NCBI RefSeq assembly: GCF_000317145.1
Contig: NC_019697.1
Location: forward strand, 4,662,886-4,726,885
Direction of reading: 5' to 3'
Length of the DNA: 64,000 bases
DNA from: Chamaesiphon minutus PCC 6605
GTDB lineage: Bacteria > Cyanobacteriota > Cyanobacteriia > Cyanobacteriales > Chamaesiphonaceae
Shown here piece by piece: positions 19,083 to 27,012 of the stretch. Within the stretch, counting starts at the first letter, position 1. The number at the start of each line of letters is the position of its first letter. Below the pieces are notes generated by a model that was not told where the DNA came from, did no database searches, and worked only from the letters and a program-made list of their open reading frames with translations. The position numbers and the translations under genes were made by a program.

Positions 19083-19117
19083 TATCGCCCTGACTTTTAC
19101 CGGAAGTCAGGGCGATA
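19083..19117 (+). terminator. Hairpin terminator after hspA
   Basis: Perfect 14-base inverted repeat TATCGCCCTGACTT / AAGTCAGGGCGATA with a 7-base loop, 30 bases after the hspA stop. The trailing T run is weak (TTCTATG). It sits just before the long-frame start of tatC, which supports using the later ATG for tatC. Confidence 0.7.
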
Positions 19118-19199
19118 TTCTATGAAATATTTCGACTCAAAGCACCTCACGACTCTATCCTCTATAATTGAAAAGAATGTTCTCAAGATAAGCTCTGCG

Positions 19200-20009
19200 A
19201 TGACTCCAGAAGTAGACACCGATCTTCAGTCCACTGGCGAACTGAGTACTGCAATATGGTCGCCAGATCCCGATCTGAATGAAGAATTAGACGAATTAGA
19301 CGAACTCTCCGCCGAGCTGGAGATGTCTTTTTTCGACCATTTGGAAGAATTACGCCTGCGGATATTTTATTCGATCCTGGCGGTGGCGATCGGTGCAATG
19401 GGCTGTTTTGTCTATGCCAAACAAATCGTCCAAGTTTTAGAAATACCTGCGGTTGGCATCAAATTTCTGCAACTGGCTCCAGGTGAATACTTTTTTGTTT
19501 CGGTGAAGGTAGCGGGATATTGTGGCTTATTAGTCGCTAGTCCGGTAATTCTTTATCAAATCATCCGATTCGTTCTTCCTGGATTGACACGGCGCGAGCG
19601 TCAGTTGGTTTTACCCGTGGTAATTGGTTCGTCGGTGCTATTTGTAGGTGGGATTGCGTTTGCTTATTACGCGCTCATTCCGGCTGCACTCAATTTCTTA
19701 ATCGGTTATGGCGAAAATGTCGTCGAGCAGGCTTGGTCGATCGATCGATACTTTGAGTTTGTATTAGTCTTATTATTTGCGACGGGGTTACTGTTTGAAC
19801 TACCAGTGGTACAAATTTTATTATCCCTATTGGGCATTCTTTCTTCCGCCGTGATGTTATCTGGCTGGAAGAGTGTGGTGGTAGGATCGATGGTAGTCGG
19901 TGCGATCGTCACTCCCTCTACAGATCCGCTGACTCAGAGTTTACTTGCAGGTGCGGTGTTAGCTTTATATTTTGGCGGGATTGGCGTTGTGAAGTTATTG
20001 GGTAAATAA
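19200..20009 (+). CDS. tatC: Sec-independent protein translocase TatC
   Basis: Core membrane subunit of the Tat translocase, which exports folded proteins with twin-arginine signals. The conserved SFFDHLEELRLRIFYS motif (binding site of the twin-arginine signal) precedes TM1; six hydrophobic helices follow, with the periplasmic Pro-rich loop before TM2 and GVVKLLGK at the end. The frame is open from 19122, but the ATG at 19200 (MTPEVDTDLQS) gives the usual length and avoids running through the terminator hairpin. A client with an RR motif, NrtA, is encoded in this window. Confidence 0.95.
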   Translation: MTPEVDTDLQSTGELSTAIWSPDPDLNEELDELDELSAELEMSFFDHLEELRLRIFYSILAVAIGAMGCFVYAKQIVQVLEIPAVGIKFLQLAPGEYFFVSVKVAGYCGLLVASPVILYQIIRFVLPGLTRRERQLVLPVVIGSSVLFVGGIAFAYYALIPAALNFLIGYGENVVEQAWSIDRYFEFVLVLLFATGLLFELPVVQILLSLLGILSSAVMLSGWKSVVVGSMVVGAIVTPSTDPLTQSLLAGAVLALYFGGIGVVKLLGK

Positions 20010-20031
20010 GTTCCAAATTTAGGCTATAAGC

Positions 20032-20070
20032 AGATCCCCGATTTCTGGTAAGAAGTCGGGGATCTTGTCT
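20032..20070 (+). terminator. Terminator after tatC
   Basis: AGATCCCCGATTTCT and AGAAGTCGGGGATCT pair over 15 bases with one wobble and a GGTA loop; TTGTCTTTATT follows. Located 23 bases after the tatC stop. Confidence 0.7.
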
Positions 20071-20121
20071 TTATTCCGGCTATTGGCAAGTCTTGTATCG
20101 ACGATCGACGATCGATTAATC

Positions 20122-20278
20122 TAACCCAAGTTGCTACCTATAACCTCAGCGGTTAAAAACCGCTGCTCGTAGTGCAAAGTCCACCTTCGCGGACTAGTGT
20201 ATTAGTCCGCGAAGGCGGACTTTGCAGCATTAGCCGCGACTTTAGTCGCAGGCATTCTATAGGTAGTAACTTGGGTTA
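20122..20278. mobile_element. 157-base foldback (MITE-like) element
   Basis: Ends are a 21-base terminal inverted repeat with one mismatch: TAACCCAAGTTGCTACCTATA (20122-20142) and its complement at 20258-20278. Inside lie three hairpins: CAGCGGTTAAAAACCGCTG, a 23-base arm pair around 20174-20225 with the GTCCGC/GCGGAC motif, and GCGACTTTAGTCGC. It ends two bases before the stop codon of the minus-strand gene at 20281. No coding capacity, so any mobility would depend on a transposase elsewhere. Confidence 0.75.
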
Positions 20279-20280
20279 AT

Positions 20281-21102
20281 CTAATTATCCCGCACTACCC
20301 GCACGCGTTGAGTGAGCGTAGACATTCCCGATGGACGGATAAAGATCGTGGAGAGCCAATAATCGCCCGATTTGCCAGGAGCGCGAGCTACTTTAAATAA
20401 GCCGCCAGCCGAGAGTAACTCTAGCTTATAAGGTGGTGTCTTGCCAAAGCTGGTAGCCGAGACTGGTTGTTCGATAGTCGTACCCATGAGCACATCTTCG
20501 CCCAGGGGTTCGAGGACGATCGCATCGAGGTTATATTCAGCGTTAGTTTGGAGTTTTTCTGGTAAATTGAGTTCGATCGTCGGTGGTTTGCTACCGCTCG
20601 TGACGAGGGTGCGCTCTTGGAGGACTTGTTGTTGGACGATTTGTCCACCGACGATCTTTTGACGGGATTGAATTGTCGATTGCAGATTGAAGACTCTACC
20701 ATCAATTTTTTGGAGGCCAGCAATTTTGGTAGTAGTATTCGCAGTGTAACCATTGCCCGCAGCCTGCCAACCTTGGAGAGTAGTGGTATAAGTAGTGTTT
20801 GTATAGTTTTGCCAAAATTGGCCCAAGGATTGTTCCCAGTTAGCTTTATTTAAACCATCACTGGTACTAAAATTCGGGCTGTAGTAACGCGATACTTCTG
20901 GCAATTTTCGGGCGTTGGCAGCAGCATCGATGTTGGTGAGTAGTGTCTTAAGTGCCGCAGGTGCATTCATTGCTGGGGCATCGGCGCGCGCGGGTATCGC
21001 GATTGCCTGCTGAGTGCCGATTGCTAGTGTCAAAATTGCCAATCGATACCAAGATCTTGCTAAGAAAGTAGCTGGTAACAGACGGTAGATGCGTTGCAAC
21101 AT
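20281..21102 (-). CDS. Exported protein with NTF2/SnoaL-like domain
   Basis: Signal peptide (FLARSWYRLAILTLAIGTQ, cleavage near ARA-DAP) followed by a domain at about residues 45-150 that reads as an NTF2-like fold: LLTNIDAAANARKLPEVSRYYSP then WEQSLGQFW...YTTTLQGW. The C-terminal half (about 165-270) is beta-rich and unassigned (YNLDAIVLEPLGEDVLMG). The frame opens at 21186; the ATG at 21102 (MLQRIYRLLP) starts a normal signal peptide and is preferred. Function unknown; other cyanobacterial proteins of this design are periplasmic. Confidence 0.7.
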   Translation of the reverse strand: MLQRIYRLLPATFLARSWYRLAILTLAIGTQQAIAIPARADAPAMNAPAALKTLLTNIDAAANARKLPEVSRYYSPNFSTSDGLNKANWEQSLGQFWQNYTNTTYTTTLQGWQAAGNGYTANTTTKIAGLQKIDGRVFNLQSTIQSRQKIVGGQIVQQQVLQERTLVTSGSKPPTIELNLPEKLQTNAEYNLDAIVLEPLGEDVLMGTTIEQPVSATSFGKTPPYKLELLSAGGLFKVARAPGKSGDYWLSTIFIRPSGMSTLTQRVRVVRDN

Positions 21103-21291
21103 ATAGAGAATATCGGGTAGCGGGTAGAAAGTGGCAAGGATAAAACAATTCTCACCTCTTTTGGAGCGAATGCGGCCGATCGACAACTCGATCGAGATTA
21201 CATCTAGAATAACAGAACAGTGATTCTGCTAGCGGAGAGGCTACGCCAACGGCTAAAATAACTGTGTCGCAGGTGAGGAATAAAAATAATA

Positions 21292-22404
21292 GTGTCTAAT
21301 GCTGCTATTAAGCTACTGATTGCCGCAAGTGGGACTGGGGGACATGTATTTCCCGCGATTGCCGTTGCCCAAAAGTTATCTGGGTATCAGATTGAATGGT
21401 TGGGCGTACCCGATCGTCTAGAATCTAAGCTAGTTCCCAAAGAGTATCCTCTACATATTATTCGAGTTGGTGGCTTTCAGGGGAAATTTGGACTAGGTAC
21501 TCTCAAAACTCTAGGTGGATTGTTTGCCAGCGTCTTTCAAGTCCGCAAACTGCTCAAACAGGGCAAATTTGATGCAGTATTTAGTACTGGTGGTTATATC
21601 TCTGCACCAGCGATCTTAGCTGGCTATTCGCTGGGTTTACCAGTGTTTCTGCACGAATCTAATGCGATTCCTGGCAAAGTTACGCGGTGGCTGAGTCCGT
21701 TTTGTACTAAGGTAGCTGTCGGGTTTGTCGCCACTAGCAAATATCTCACCCGCGCCAAAACAATATATCTGGGTACTCCCTGTCGTCAAGAGTTTTTGAC
21801 CTCACAACCGCTCGATTTACCGATTCCCGATCGCAGCCCGCTAATTGTCGTTGTCGGCGGCTCTCAAGGCGCGGTAGCCCTCAATCAGATGATAGTTGAA
21901 TGCGTGCAATCTTGGCTGGATACAGGTGCGACGATCGTGCATATCGTTGGTGGCGCGAATATGCCTGCGAACAAAATCGAGCATCCTCGATATATCGTCC
22001 TTCCTTTTTACGATAATATGGCCGGACTATTACAACGTGCAAATTTGGCAATCTGTCGCGCTGGTGCTGCGACACTCAACGAGTTAATGATTACTCGTAC
22101 TCCGTCAATTTTGATTCCCTATCCCTTTGCTGCTGAAGATCATCAATATTACAATGCTAATGTCTTAGCATCTGCCCATGGCGCGCTCTTGTTTCGGCAA
22201 GAAAATCTGACCGCTCAGTTTCTCACGCTAGAAGTTCTCAATCTTCTCCAAAATCCGCAAAGATTGGAGACAATGGCATCCAATACTAGTTCGCTAGGTG
22301 TGATCAATAGTGCAGATTTGCTAGCAGATGCGATCGGAGAATCAGTTAAAGCAAGAATAGCGGCACGACAACCCGCGCAGTCAGTAAATGGTAACCAGAG
22401 TTGA
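21292..22404 (+). CDS. murG: UDP-GlcNAc:lipid I N-acetylglucosaminyltransferase MurG
   Basis: Adds GlcNAc to lipid I to make lipid II, the last cytoplasmic step of peptidoglycan precursor synthesis, at the inner face of the membrane. GT28/GT-B motifs: SGTGGHVFPAIAVA near residue 13, FSTGGYISAPAILAGY, HESNAIPGKVTRW, then the C-terminal VVVGGSQGAVALN and CRAGAATLNELM donor-binding loops with PFAAEDHQYYNA. The GTG at 21292 is preceded by AGGTGAGGA at good spacing. Length normal. Not in a division gene cluster here, which is usual in cyanobacteria. Confidence 0.96.
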   Translation: MSNAAIKLLIAASGTGGHVFPAIAVAQKLSGYQIEWLGVPDRLESKLVPKEYPLHIIRVGGFQGKFGLGTLKTLGGLFASVFQVRKLLKQGKFDAVFSTGGYISAPAILAGYSLGLPVFLHESNAIPGKVTRWLSPFCTKVAVGFVATSKYLTRAKTIYLGTPCRQEFLTSQPLDLPIPDRSPLIVVVGGSQGAVALNQMIVECVQSWLDTGATIVHIVGGANMPANKIEHPRYIVLPFYDNMAGLLQRANLAICRAGAATLNELMITRTPSILIPYPFAAEDHQYYNANVLASAHGALLFRQENLTAQFLTLEVLNLLQNPQRLETMASNTSSLGVINSADLLADAIGESVKARIAARQPAQSVNGNQS

Positions 22405-22458
22405 ATGTTATAGTGATAAGAGTTTGGACAATCTCAATAGCTAGTAACCGATCGATTT

Positions 22459-22740
22459 ATGAAAAAAGCAACTTGGAATGGCGCGACCTTAGCTGAAAGC
22501 GATGCTACGGTCGTTGTCGAAAATAATCAGTACTTTCCACCAGAAAGCATCAACAAACAATATTTTGTCGATAGCAATACTCACTCTACCTGTCCTTGGA
22601 AAGGTGTCGCTAGCTACTACAGTATCGAAGTTGATGGTAAAGTTAATCCAGATGCGGCTTGGTATTATCCCGAAACTAAAGATGCTGCTAAAAATATCAC
22701 TGGTTACATTGCCTTTTGGAAGGGTGTAAAAGTTGAATAG
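22459..22740 (+). CDS. DUF427 family protein
   Basis: 93-aa single-domain protein of the DUF427 family: NGATLAESDATVVVENNQYFPPE, the STCPWKGVASYYSIE core and AAWYYPE. Known structures of the family are small beta barrels; the function is not established. Starts 54 bases after murG, so it could be cotranscribed. Complete. Confidence 0.88.
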   Translation: MKKATWNGATLAESDATVVVENNQYFPPESINKQYFVDSNTHSTCPWKGVASYYSIEVDGKVNPDAAWYYPETKDAAKNITGYIAFWKGVKVE

Positions 22741-22742
22741 TT

Positions 22743-22875
22743 CGAGCTTAGATGCTATTTCGGTAATTGATAATTATCTGTCGTCGAAGGGCAAAAAATT
22801 ATCGAGGTTAATGTCTTTTTTTTTTAAGAGAAGGCTTTACACCTAATTTTTATGAGTGAGTAGCATCTAAGCTCG
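22743..22875. repeat. 133-base foldback with 15-base terminal inverted repeats
   Basis: CGAGCTTAGATGCTA at 22743-22757 and its exact complement at 22861-22875. The left arm begins two bases after the DUF427 stop. The interior is AT-rich with a T run at about 22817-22826 and no other symmetry. It could be a miniature element or, since it follows a gene, a long-loop terminator structure. Confidence 0.65.
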
Positions 22876-22972
22876 GATATGAGAGATCGCGACTTTTACA
22901 AGTTAGCGATCGGCGATTGAATTAAGTTATGTTCGAGTAATAAAATAGTATATAGTTGCAAATTCAATCGCA

Positions 22973-23353
22973 GTGGAAATTAATCAGATCGATCTCCAAA
23001 TTATCGAAGAATTGCAAGTTAAATTTGCAGACATTCCCGAAGCAATCGTTAGCTTAGAAACAATTGCTGATTGCGAAGGCGATCTAGAAGATGCCGCAAT
23101 GACTTTAGCAATTCGTACCGGACAACAACCCGATATTACTAATAGTGAATGGCTGGAAGGATTGGCTAAAAAATGCCGCGTAGCTGTCTGCCAATCGGAA
23201 TTTCGGAATGATATGGTAGATGGTAATTTCCTGCCGCTATATCAACATTTTGAACGCGTGAAAGTCTGCCCAAAATTATTAATTTTACCAGTGCTCCTAT
23301 ACGTTCACGAACATGGAGTCAACCGCTTTTGTCAGCCGCTCGATCCGATGTAA
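22973..23353 (+). CDS. Conserved cyanobacterial hypothetical protein
   Basis: 126-aa soluble protein of a type I recognise as widespread in cyanobacteria but uncharacterised: QIIEELQVKFADIPEAIVSL, then IADCEGDLEDAAMTLAIR and EWLEGLAKKCRVAVCQSEFR. The CEGDLEDAA segment suggests a helical, UBA-like bundle. Starts with GTG at 22973; no better start is in frame. Function unknown. Confidence 0.75.
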   Translation: MEINQIDLQIIEELQVKFADIPEAIVSLETIADCEGDLEDAAMTLAIRTGQQPDITNSEWLEGLAKKCRVAVCQSEFRNDMVDGNFLPLYQHFERVKVCPKLLILPVLLYVHEHGVNRFCQPLDPM

Positions 23354-23791
23354 AGTCAACGAACAGCCTAAAATAGTTCGATCGATTTTGGCGCGCACAT
23401 ATCTCCAGAACTCAATTGGAGAATCAGTTTTGGCACTGACGATGTGTAAACTCCCTCGATTCAAACTTACTGGAATTCGATATAAATCGCAAAAGTTAAG
23501 AACTTAGAAAGATCGGATCGCATCGGCAAATCTATCTCAAAATTCAACGATGGTGAGCCAACTTACCTGTTGTCTCCGAACGATGATATAGCTCAAGAGT
23601 AACAGCCATGGGTGTTGACGATGCTTTGGGAGCGAGCATTCAGATCGTTTTTCTACAATTGCAACTCAGAAAACTTAGCTACTGCCTATTCCAGGCTCTG
23701 GTACAAAGAGTGGAGGGCGAGTATTTTTAGCGATCGCCGATGCAAATATTGCATCAAATTAATCCGTTTAATTCATATTTACACGGTTTTT
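23354..23791. other. Intergenic region upstream of nirA
   Basis: No gene with support. Short frames (23313-23507, 23612-23830) have arbitrary composition and no ribosome site. The only functional signal I see is the NtcA-type promoter at its right edge. Confidence 0.5.
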
Positions 23792-23833
23792 GTAACGGAG
23801 AATACCAATCGTTGGAGTCGTTACAGTTAAGTT
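23792..23833 (+). promoter_or_regulatory. NtcA-type promoter of nirA
   Basis: GTA-ACGGAGAA-TAC (23792-23805) followed, after exactly 22 bases, by TAAGTT (23828-23833). This fits the class II NtcA promoter GTAN8TAC-N22-TAN3T at every defined position. NtcA activates nitrogen-assimilation genes when 2-oxoglutarate is high. The box is 97 bases before the nirA start. Confidence 0.85.
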
Positions 23834-23901
23834 ATGATACACGAGATTAAATTTTACTAAACCCAATTCTGTGTAGCCTCAAGCTAGCGGGGATTTCAGC
23901 C

Positions 23902-25431
23902 ATGACAACAGCCACACCAGCCACTCAGAACAAATTTGAGAAACTCAAATCAGAAAAAGACGGCCTCGCGCTCAAAGCCGAGCTAGAAGACTTTGCCCGG
24001 ATTGGTTGGGAAGCAATGGATGAAACCGACCGCGAGCATCGGTTGAAGTGGTTAGGGGTATTCTTCCGTCCCGTGACGCCTGGGAAGTTTATGATGCGGT
24101 TGCGCGCGCCGAGTGGGATTACTACTAGCGACCAACTACGCGTACTAGGCGATATCATCCAACGGTATGGAGATGATGGGAGTGCCGATATTACCACCCG
24201 TCAGAGCATTCAGCTCCGGGGGATTCGGATTGAAGATCTGCCAGAAATCTTCCGCAAGATGGCAGCAGTCGGACTGACGAGTATGCAGTCGGCGATGGAT
24301 AATGTTCGTAATATTACGGGTTCGCCTGTAGCAGGACTAGAAGCGGGGGAATTGTACGATACCCGCGAGCTAATTCAGGAGTTACAGGATCGGATTATTA
24401 ATAAGGGTGATGGCAATCCTGAATTTAGTAATTTACCACGCAAATTTAATATCGCGATCGCGGGTTGTCGCGATAACTCGGTTCACGCCGAAATTAACGA
24501 TTTGGCCTTCGTCCCAGCATTCAAGGATGATGTATTTGGATTTAACGTGCTCGTCGGTGGCTTCTTCTCCGGTAAGCGGTGCGATGCGGCGATTCCGATG
24601 AATGTCTGGGTGGCACCTGAAGAGGTGGTCGAGTTTAGTCTGAGCATCTTGCGCTTGTTCCGCGACAATGGTTTGCGCGCCAATCGGATGAAAGCGCGAT
24701 TGATGTTCCTCATCGATGAATGGGGCATCGAAAAATTCCGCGCCGAAACCGAACGCGTCTACGGCAAAACCTTAGTAGCTGCGGCACCTAAAGACGAAAT
24801 CGAATGGGAAAAACGCGACCATATCGGTGTATATCCCCAAAAACAAACAGGCTTAAATTATGTCGGTTTGCACATTCCCGTCGGACATCTCAAAGCGGCT
24901 GATTTCTTTGAATTAGCCAGACTGGCAGAAGTTTATGGCAGTGGCGAAGTCCGGTTTACAGTCGAGCAAAATGCCATTATTCCCAATGTTGCCGATGCTA
25001 AATTACCAATTTTATTAAGCGAACCAACCTTGCAAAAATTCCAGGTCGATCCTGGCAACCTAACGCGCACGGTAGTCTCTTGCACGGGTGCTCGGTTTTG
25101 CAACTTTGCGCTGATTGAAACCAAGCAACATGCAGTATCGGTCATCGGTGCCGTCGAAGCCAAAGTTAACGTTCCTCAGCCAGTACGGATTCATTGGACT
25201 GGTTGTCCCAATTCTTGCGGTCAACCTCAAGTCGCCGATATCGGCTTGATGGGTGCCAAAATTCGCAAAGACGGTCAAACCGTCGAGGCTGTGGATATCT
25301 TTATGGGTGGTACCGTTGGTAAAGATGCCAAGCTCGGTGAAAAGGTAATGAAAGGAGTACCACTGTCTGAGTTGGATGGCGTACTGGTTGACTTATTGGT
25401 TGAAAAATTCGGTGCGACAGCAACAACTTAA
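23902..25431 (+). CDS. nirA: Ferredoxin-nitrite reductase NirA
   Basis: Reduces nitrite to ammonium with six electrons from ferredoxin, using sirohaem coupled to a 4Fe-4S cluster. The four cluster/sirohaem cysteines are C394 and C400 (SCTGARFC) and C435 and C439 (GCPNSC). The two-fold ferredoxin-like repeats (GKFMMRLRAPSGI near residue 60; HIPVGHLKAADFF near 325) and GSPVAGLEAGELYD are as expected. 509 aa is the usual size, without the C-terminal ferredoxin domain seen in some strains. In many cyanobacteria nirA heads the operon nirA-nrtABCD-narB; here 1.6 kb of non-coding DNA separates it from nrtA, and each part has its own NtcA box. Confidence 0.97.
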   Translation: MTTATPATQNKFEKLKSEKDGLALKAELEDFARIGWEAMDETDREHRLKWLGVFFRPVTPGKFMMRLRAPSGITTSDQLRVLGDIIQRYGDDGSADITTRQSIQLRGIRIEDLPEIFRKMAAVGLTSMQSAMDNVRNITGSPVAGLEAGELYDTRELIQELQDRIINKGDGNPEFSNLPRKFNIAIAGCRDNSVHAEINDLAFVPAFKDDVFGFNVLVGGFFSGKRCDAAIPMNVWVAPEEVVEFSLSILRLFRDNGLRANRMKARLMFLIDEWGIEKFRAETERVYGKTLVAAAPKDEIEWEKRDHIGVYPQKQTGLNYVGLHIPVGHLKAADFFELARLAEVYGSGEVRFTVEQNAIIPNVADAKLPILLSEPTLQKFQVDPGNLTRTVVSCTGARFCNFALIETKQHAVSVIGAVEAKVNVPQPVRIHWTGCPNSCGQPQVADIGLMGAKIRKDGQTVEAVDIFMGGTVGKDAKLGEKVMKGVPLSELDGVLVDLLVEKFGATATT

Positions 25432-25540
25432 ATTGGTGTTGCAGATTCTGTAGGGGCGGGTTTATGCTAACCAATCTCGATTTTACATTCAATCTCAAAC
25501 AAACCCGCCCTCCCCACCAGAAGATATCAAACAGAATATA

Positions 25541-25648
25541 GTAGGGTGGGCCGTAACCACCATATAGGTTTCAGGCATTATCTATTTAATAAATATTTGC
25601 ACCTATTTAGTGTCGCGGCTTATAGATGGTGGGCAGTGCCCACCCTAC
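25541..25648. mobile_element. 108-base foldback element with GTAGGGTGGGC ends
   Basis: GTAGGGTGGGC (25541-25551) and GCCCACCCTAC (25638-25648) are exact terminal inverted repeats; the right end also contains the palindrome GTGGGCAGTGCCCAC. The same right-end text occurs alone at 54271-54290. Non-coding. It lies at the visible 5' edge of the decayed frame that follows and may have disrupted it. Confidence 0.65.
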
Positions 25649-25649
25649 T

Positions 25650-26151
25650 GGGACAACCTGCCACCCAAGATTATGCTAACACCGAAGCCAAAGCTTCGAT
25701 CGAGATCGACTGTCAGACGATTATTTCCCATGCTCCAGGATCGTACTTATTATTTCTCGAAAACTAACTCCAGGATACTAAAACATTTATCGGTTCCCTC
25801 CCAGTATTATCGATCGAGAAAGACTGGCAACACGCTCCCAATCGTGGTTGTTATGTAATTTTACTCAAAGAAGCAGTAAAAACTAAAAAGGTCGTTGATT
25901 TCGCGATCGCTTACGAAGTAACCGAACATCATCCCGCGCAAATCAAAGAAGTTTCTAAAGATGTCATTAAGGAAATTTGGAGTTTAGTAGAATTTTCTGG
26001 TACGTCACCGCAAGATCGCATAAATTCTTGATTACGTCGCGTCGATGAACTTCAAACAGCGACTATTCAAGCTAGAGAAGAAGCCAATAATCAGCAAGTT
26101 CGACAACGCCAAGTTGCTATGGCAATTTTTGGTTATTTACTTGCAGATTGA
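25650..26151 (+). pseudogene. Decayed gene of unknown family, two internal stops in one frame
   Basis: One frame reads through about 165 codons with protein-like text: IISHAPGSYLLFLEN, TAA (25765-25767), then IGSLPVLSIEKDWQHAPNRG and VILLKEAVKTKKVVDFAIAY, a segment EVTEHHPAQIKEVSKDVIKE, TGA (26029-26031), then an acidic/Gln-rich helical end to a last TGA at 26149-26151. No frameshift is needed, only two stop changes. I do not recognise the family. The 5' end is missing and abuts the foldback element. Short ATG frames seen inside it are out of frame and not genes. Confidence 0.6.
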
Positions 26152-26200
26152 GCTATACTGGCGATCGAGTACAAGTTTAAGTTCAGTGCCGAGAGTATTT

Positions 26201-26225
26201 GCAGGTTCGATCCCTGCCCTAGAAT
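26201..26225 (+). other. Isolated tRNA T-arm and acceptor 3' strand
   Basis: GCAGG-TTCGATC-CCTGC is a perfect T stem-loop (5 bp, loop TTCGATC), followed by CCTAGAAT in the place of the acceptor 3' strand and discriminator. No partner TTCTAGG occurs about 65 bases upstream or nearby downstream, so this is a remnant of a tRNA, not a gene. Confidence 0.5.
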
Positions 26226-26420
26226 ATAACTAGACTATTTAAATTTCGATCGAGCGTTGGTTTAAGGTCGGATTTAGCACATCTGGGGGTAGGCAAATAA
26301 GTTGTTAGGTAGCAACTATTTACCAGCGAGATAAAGCCATCTCTTCGTCATCAAAATTAAAGGTTAAATTTAAGTTATTACTCTAGCTTCATTGTCAAAC
26401 CTCGCTCCCTGTATCGATCT

Positions 26421-26567
26421 TCGCCAACCAACGCTTGCGATACGCGAGTTCAAATCTCGTCCTCTGCTTATTTACTTGCAGAGGTAGTTTAGCGGTCAAA
26501 CATCGCGGCATCAGATTAAGTTGGCGATAACTGGAAATCATCAGACAGGAATAGCGTTATAACTTTG
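26421..26567 (+). ncRNA. Circularly permuted tRNA-like RNA (3' half before 5' half)
   Basis: Reading along: TGCGA (26436-26440, like the 3' anticodon strand), TAC, T arm GCGAG-TTCAAAT-CTCGT (26444-26460), acceptor 3' strand CCTCTGC (26461-26467), a 10-base spacer TTATTTACTT, acceptor 5' strand GCAGAGG (26478-26484), TA, D arm GTTT-AGCGGTC-AAAC (26487-26501), A, and TCGCG (26503-26507), which pairs with TGCGA. All four tRNA stems form, the acceptor over a perfect 7 bp. A further 8-bp helix TCGCCAAC/GTTGGCGA (26421-26428 with 26520-26527) closes the structure outside the anticodon stem. The residues that would join do not give a normal anticodon loop with U33, so a role in translation is unproven. 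A pair of collapsed tandem tRNA pseudogenes is the main alternative. Confidence 0.5.
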
Positions 26568-26602
26568 AACCCGGTCACCAGGATAGCGTTGCCGGGTTTT
26601 TC
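26568..26602 (+). terminator. Rho-independent-type terminator after the tRNA-like locus
   Basis: AACCCGG (26568-26574) pairs with CCGGGTT (26592-26598) and is followed by a T run to 26601. The loop is 17 bases. No protein gene precedes it within reach on this strand, which suggests that the tRNA-like locus is transcribed as an RNA ending here. Confidence 0.6.
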
Positions 26603-26970
26603 AATAGATGTTTAGCTACGATCTCATCTCCTCAAATTAAGGGGTAATCTATTTACTATTTTGGCAATATTGATAGCTTTGACGGTTGCAACAATTGACA
26701 ATACATGTATTTAAAACTTTGGTATTTTATACAGCCAAATGGTGATGCTTTGTCAAGTAAATATTTTCACCGATCGATATTCCAAAGCTAAGATTCTCTC
26801 TATACATGTTTGTAGCTATTTTGGTGAAAAAGCACATTAGAATTAGCTATCAATCTCGCAGATTTTGATAATTAATATTAGTTAAGCAAATGTATCGATC
26901 GACACTGTTGGCAATTTCGGTATTTTAAGAGTCAAAAAACCAGAAATAATTGAATATTCATCAATAATTG
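26603..26970. other. AT-rich spacer upstream of nrtA
   Basis: No gene or repeat recognised. A near-box GTA-N7-TAC at about 26646-26658 has the wrong spacing for NtcA. Confidence 0.5.
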
Positions 26971-27012
26971 GTAACAAAAATTACAGTTTTATAAGCAGTC
27001 TAAAACGACAAT
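26971..27012 (+). promoter_or_regulatory. NtcA-type promoter of nrtABCD
   Basis: GTA-ACAAAAAT-TAC (26971-26984), then 22 bases, then GACAAT (27007-27012), which matches TATAAT at four of six positions including the invariant A2 and T6. Box 93 bases before the nrtA start. Same geometry as the nirA promoter. Confidence 0.75.

Noticed and set aside
26421-26602. Two-piece (permuted) tmRNA
   Set aside because: tmRNA acceptor stems start GGGGC-type and lack a D stem; this locus has a GCAGAGG acceptor, a D stem and no tag frame.
26646-26658. NtcA box upstream of nrtA
   Set aside because: GTA and TAC are seven, not eight, bases apart; the box at 26971 fits better.
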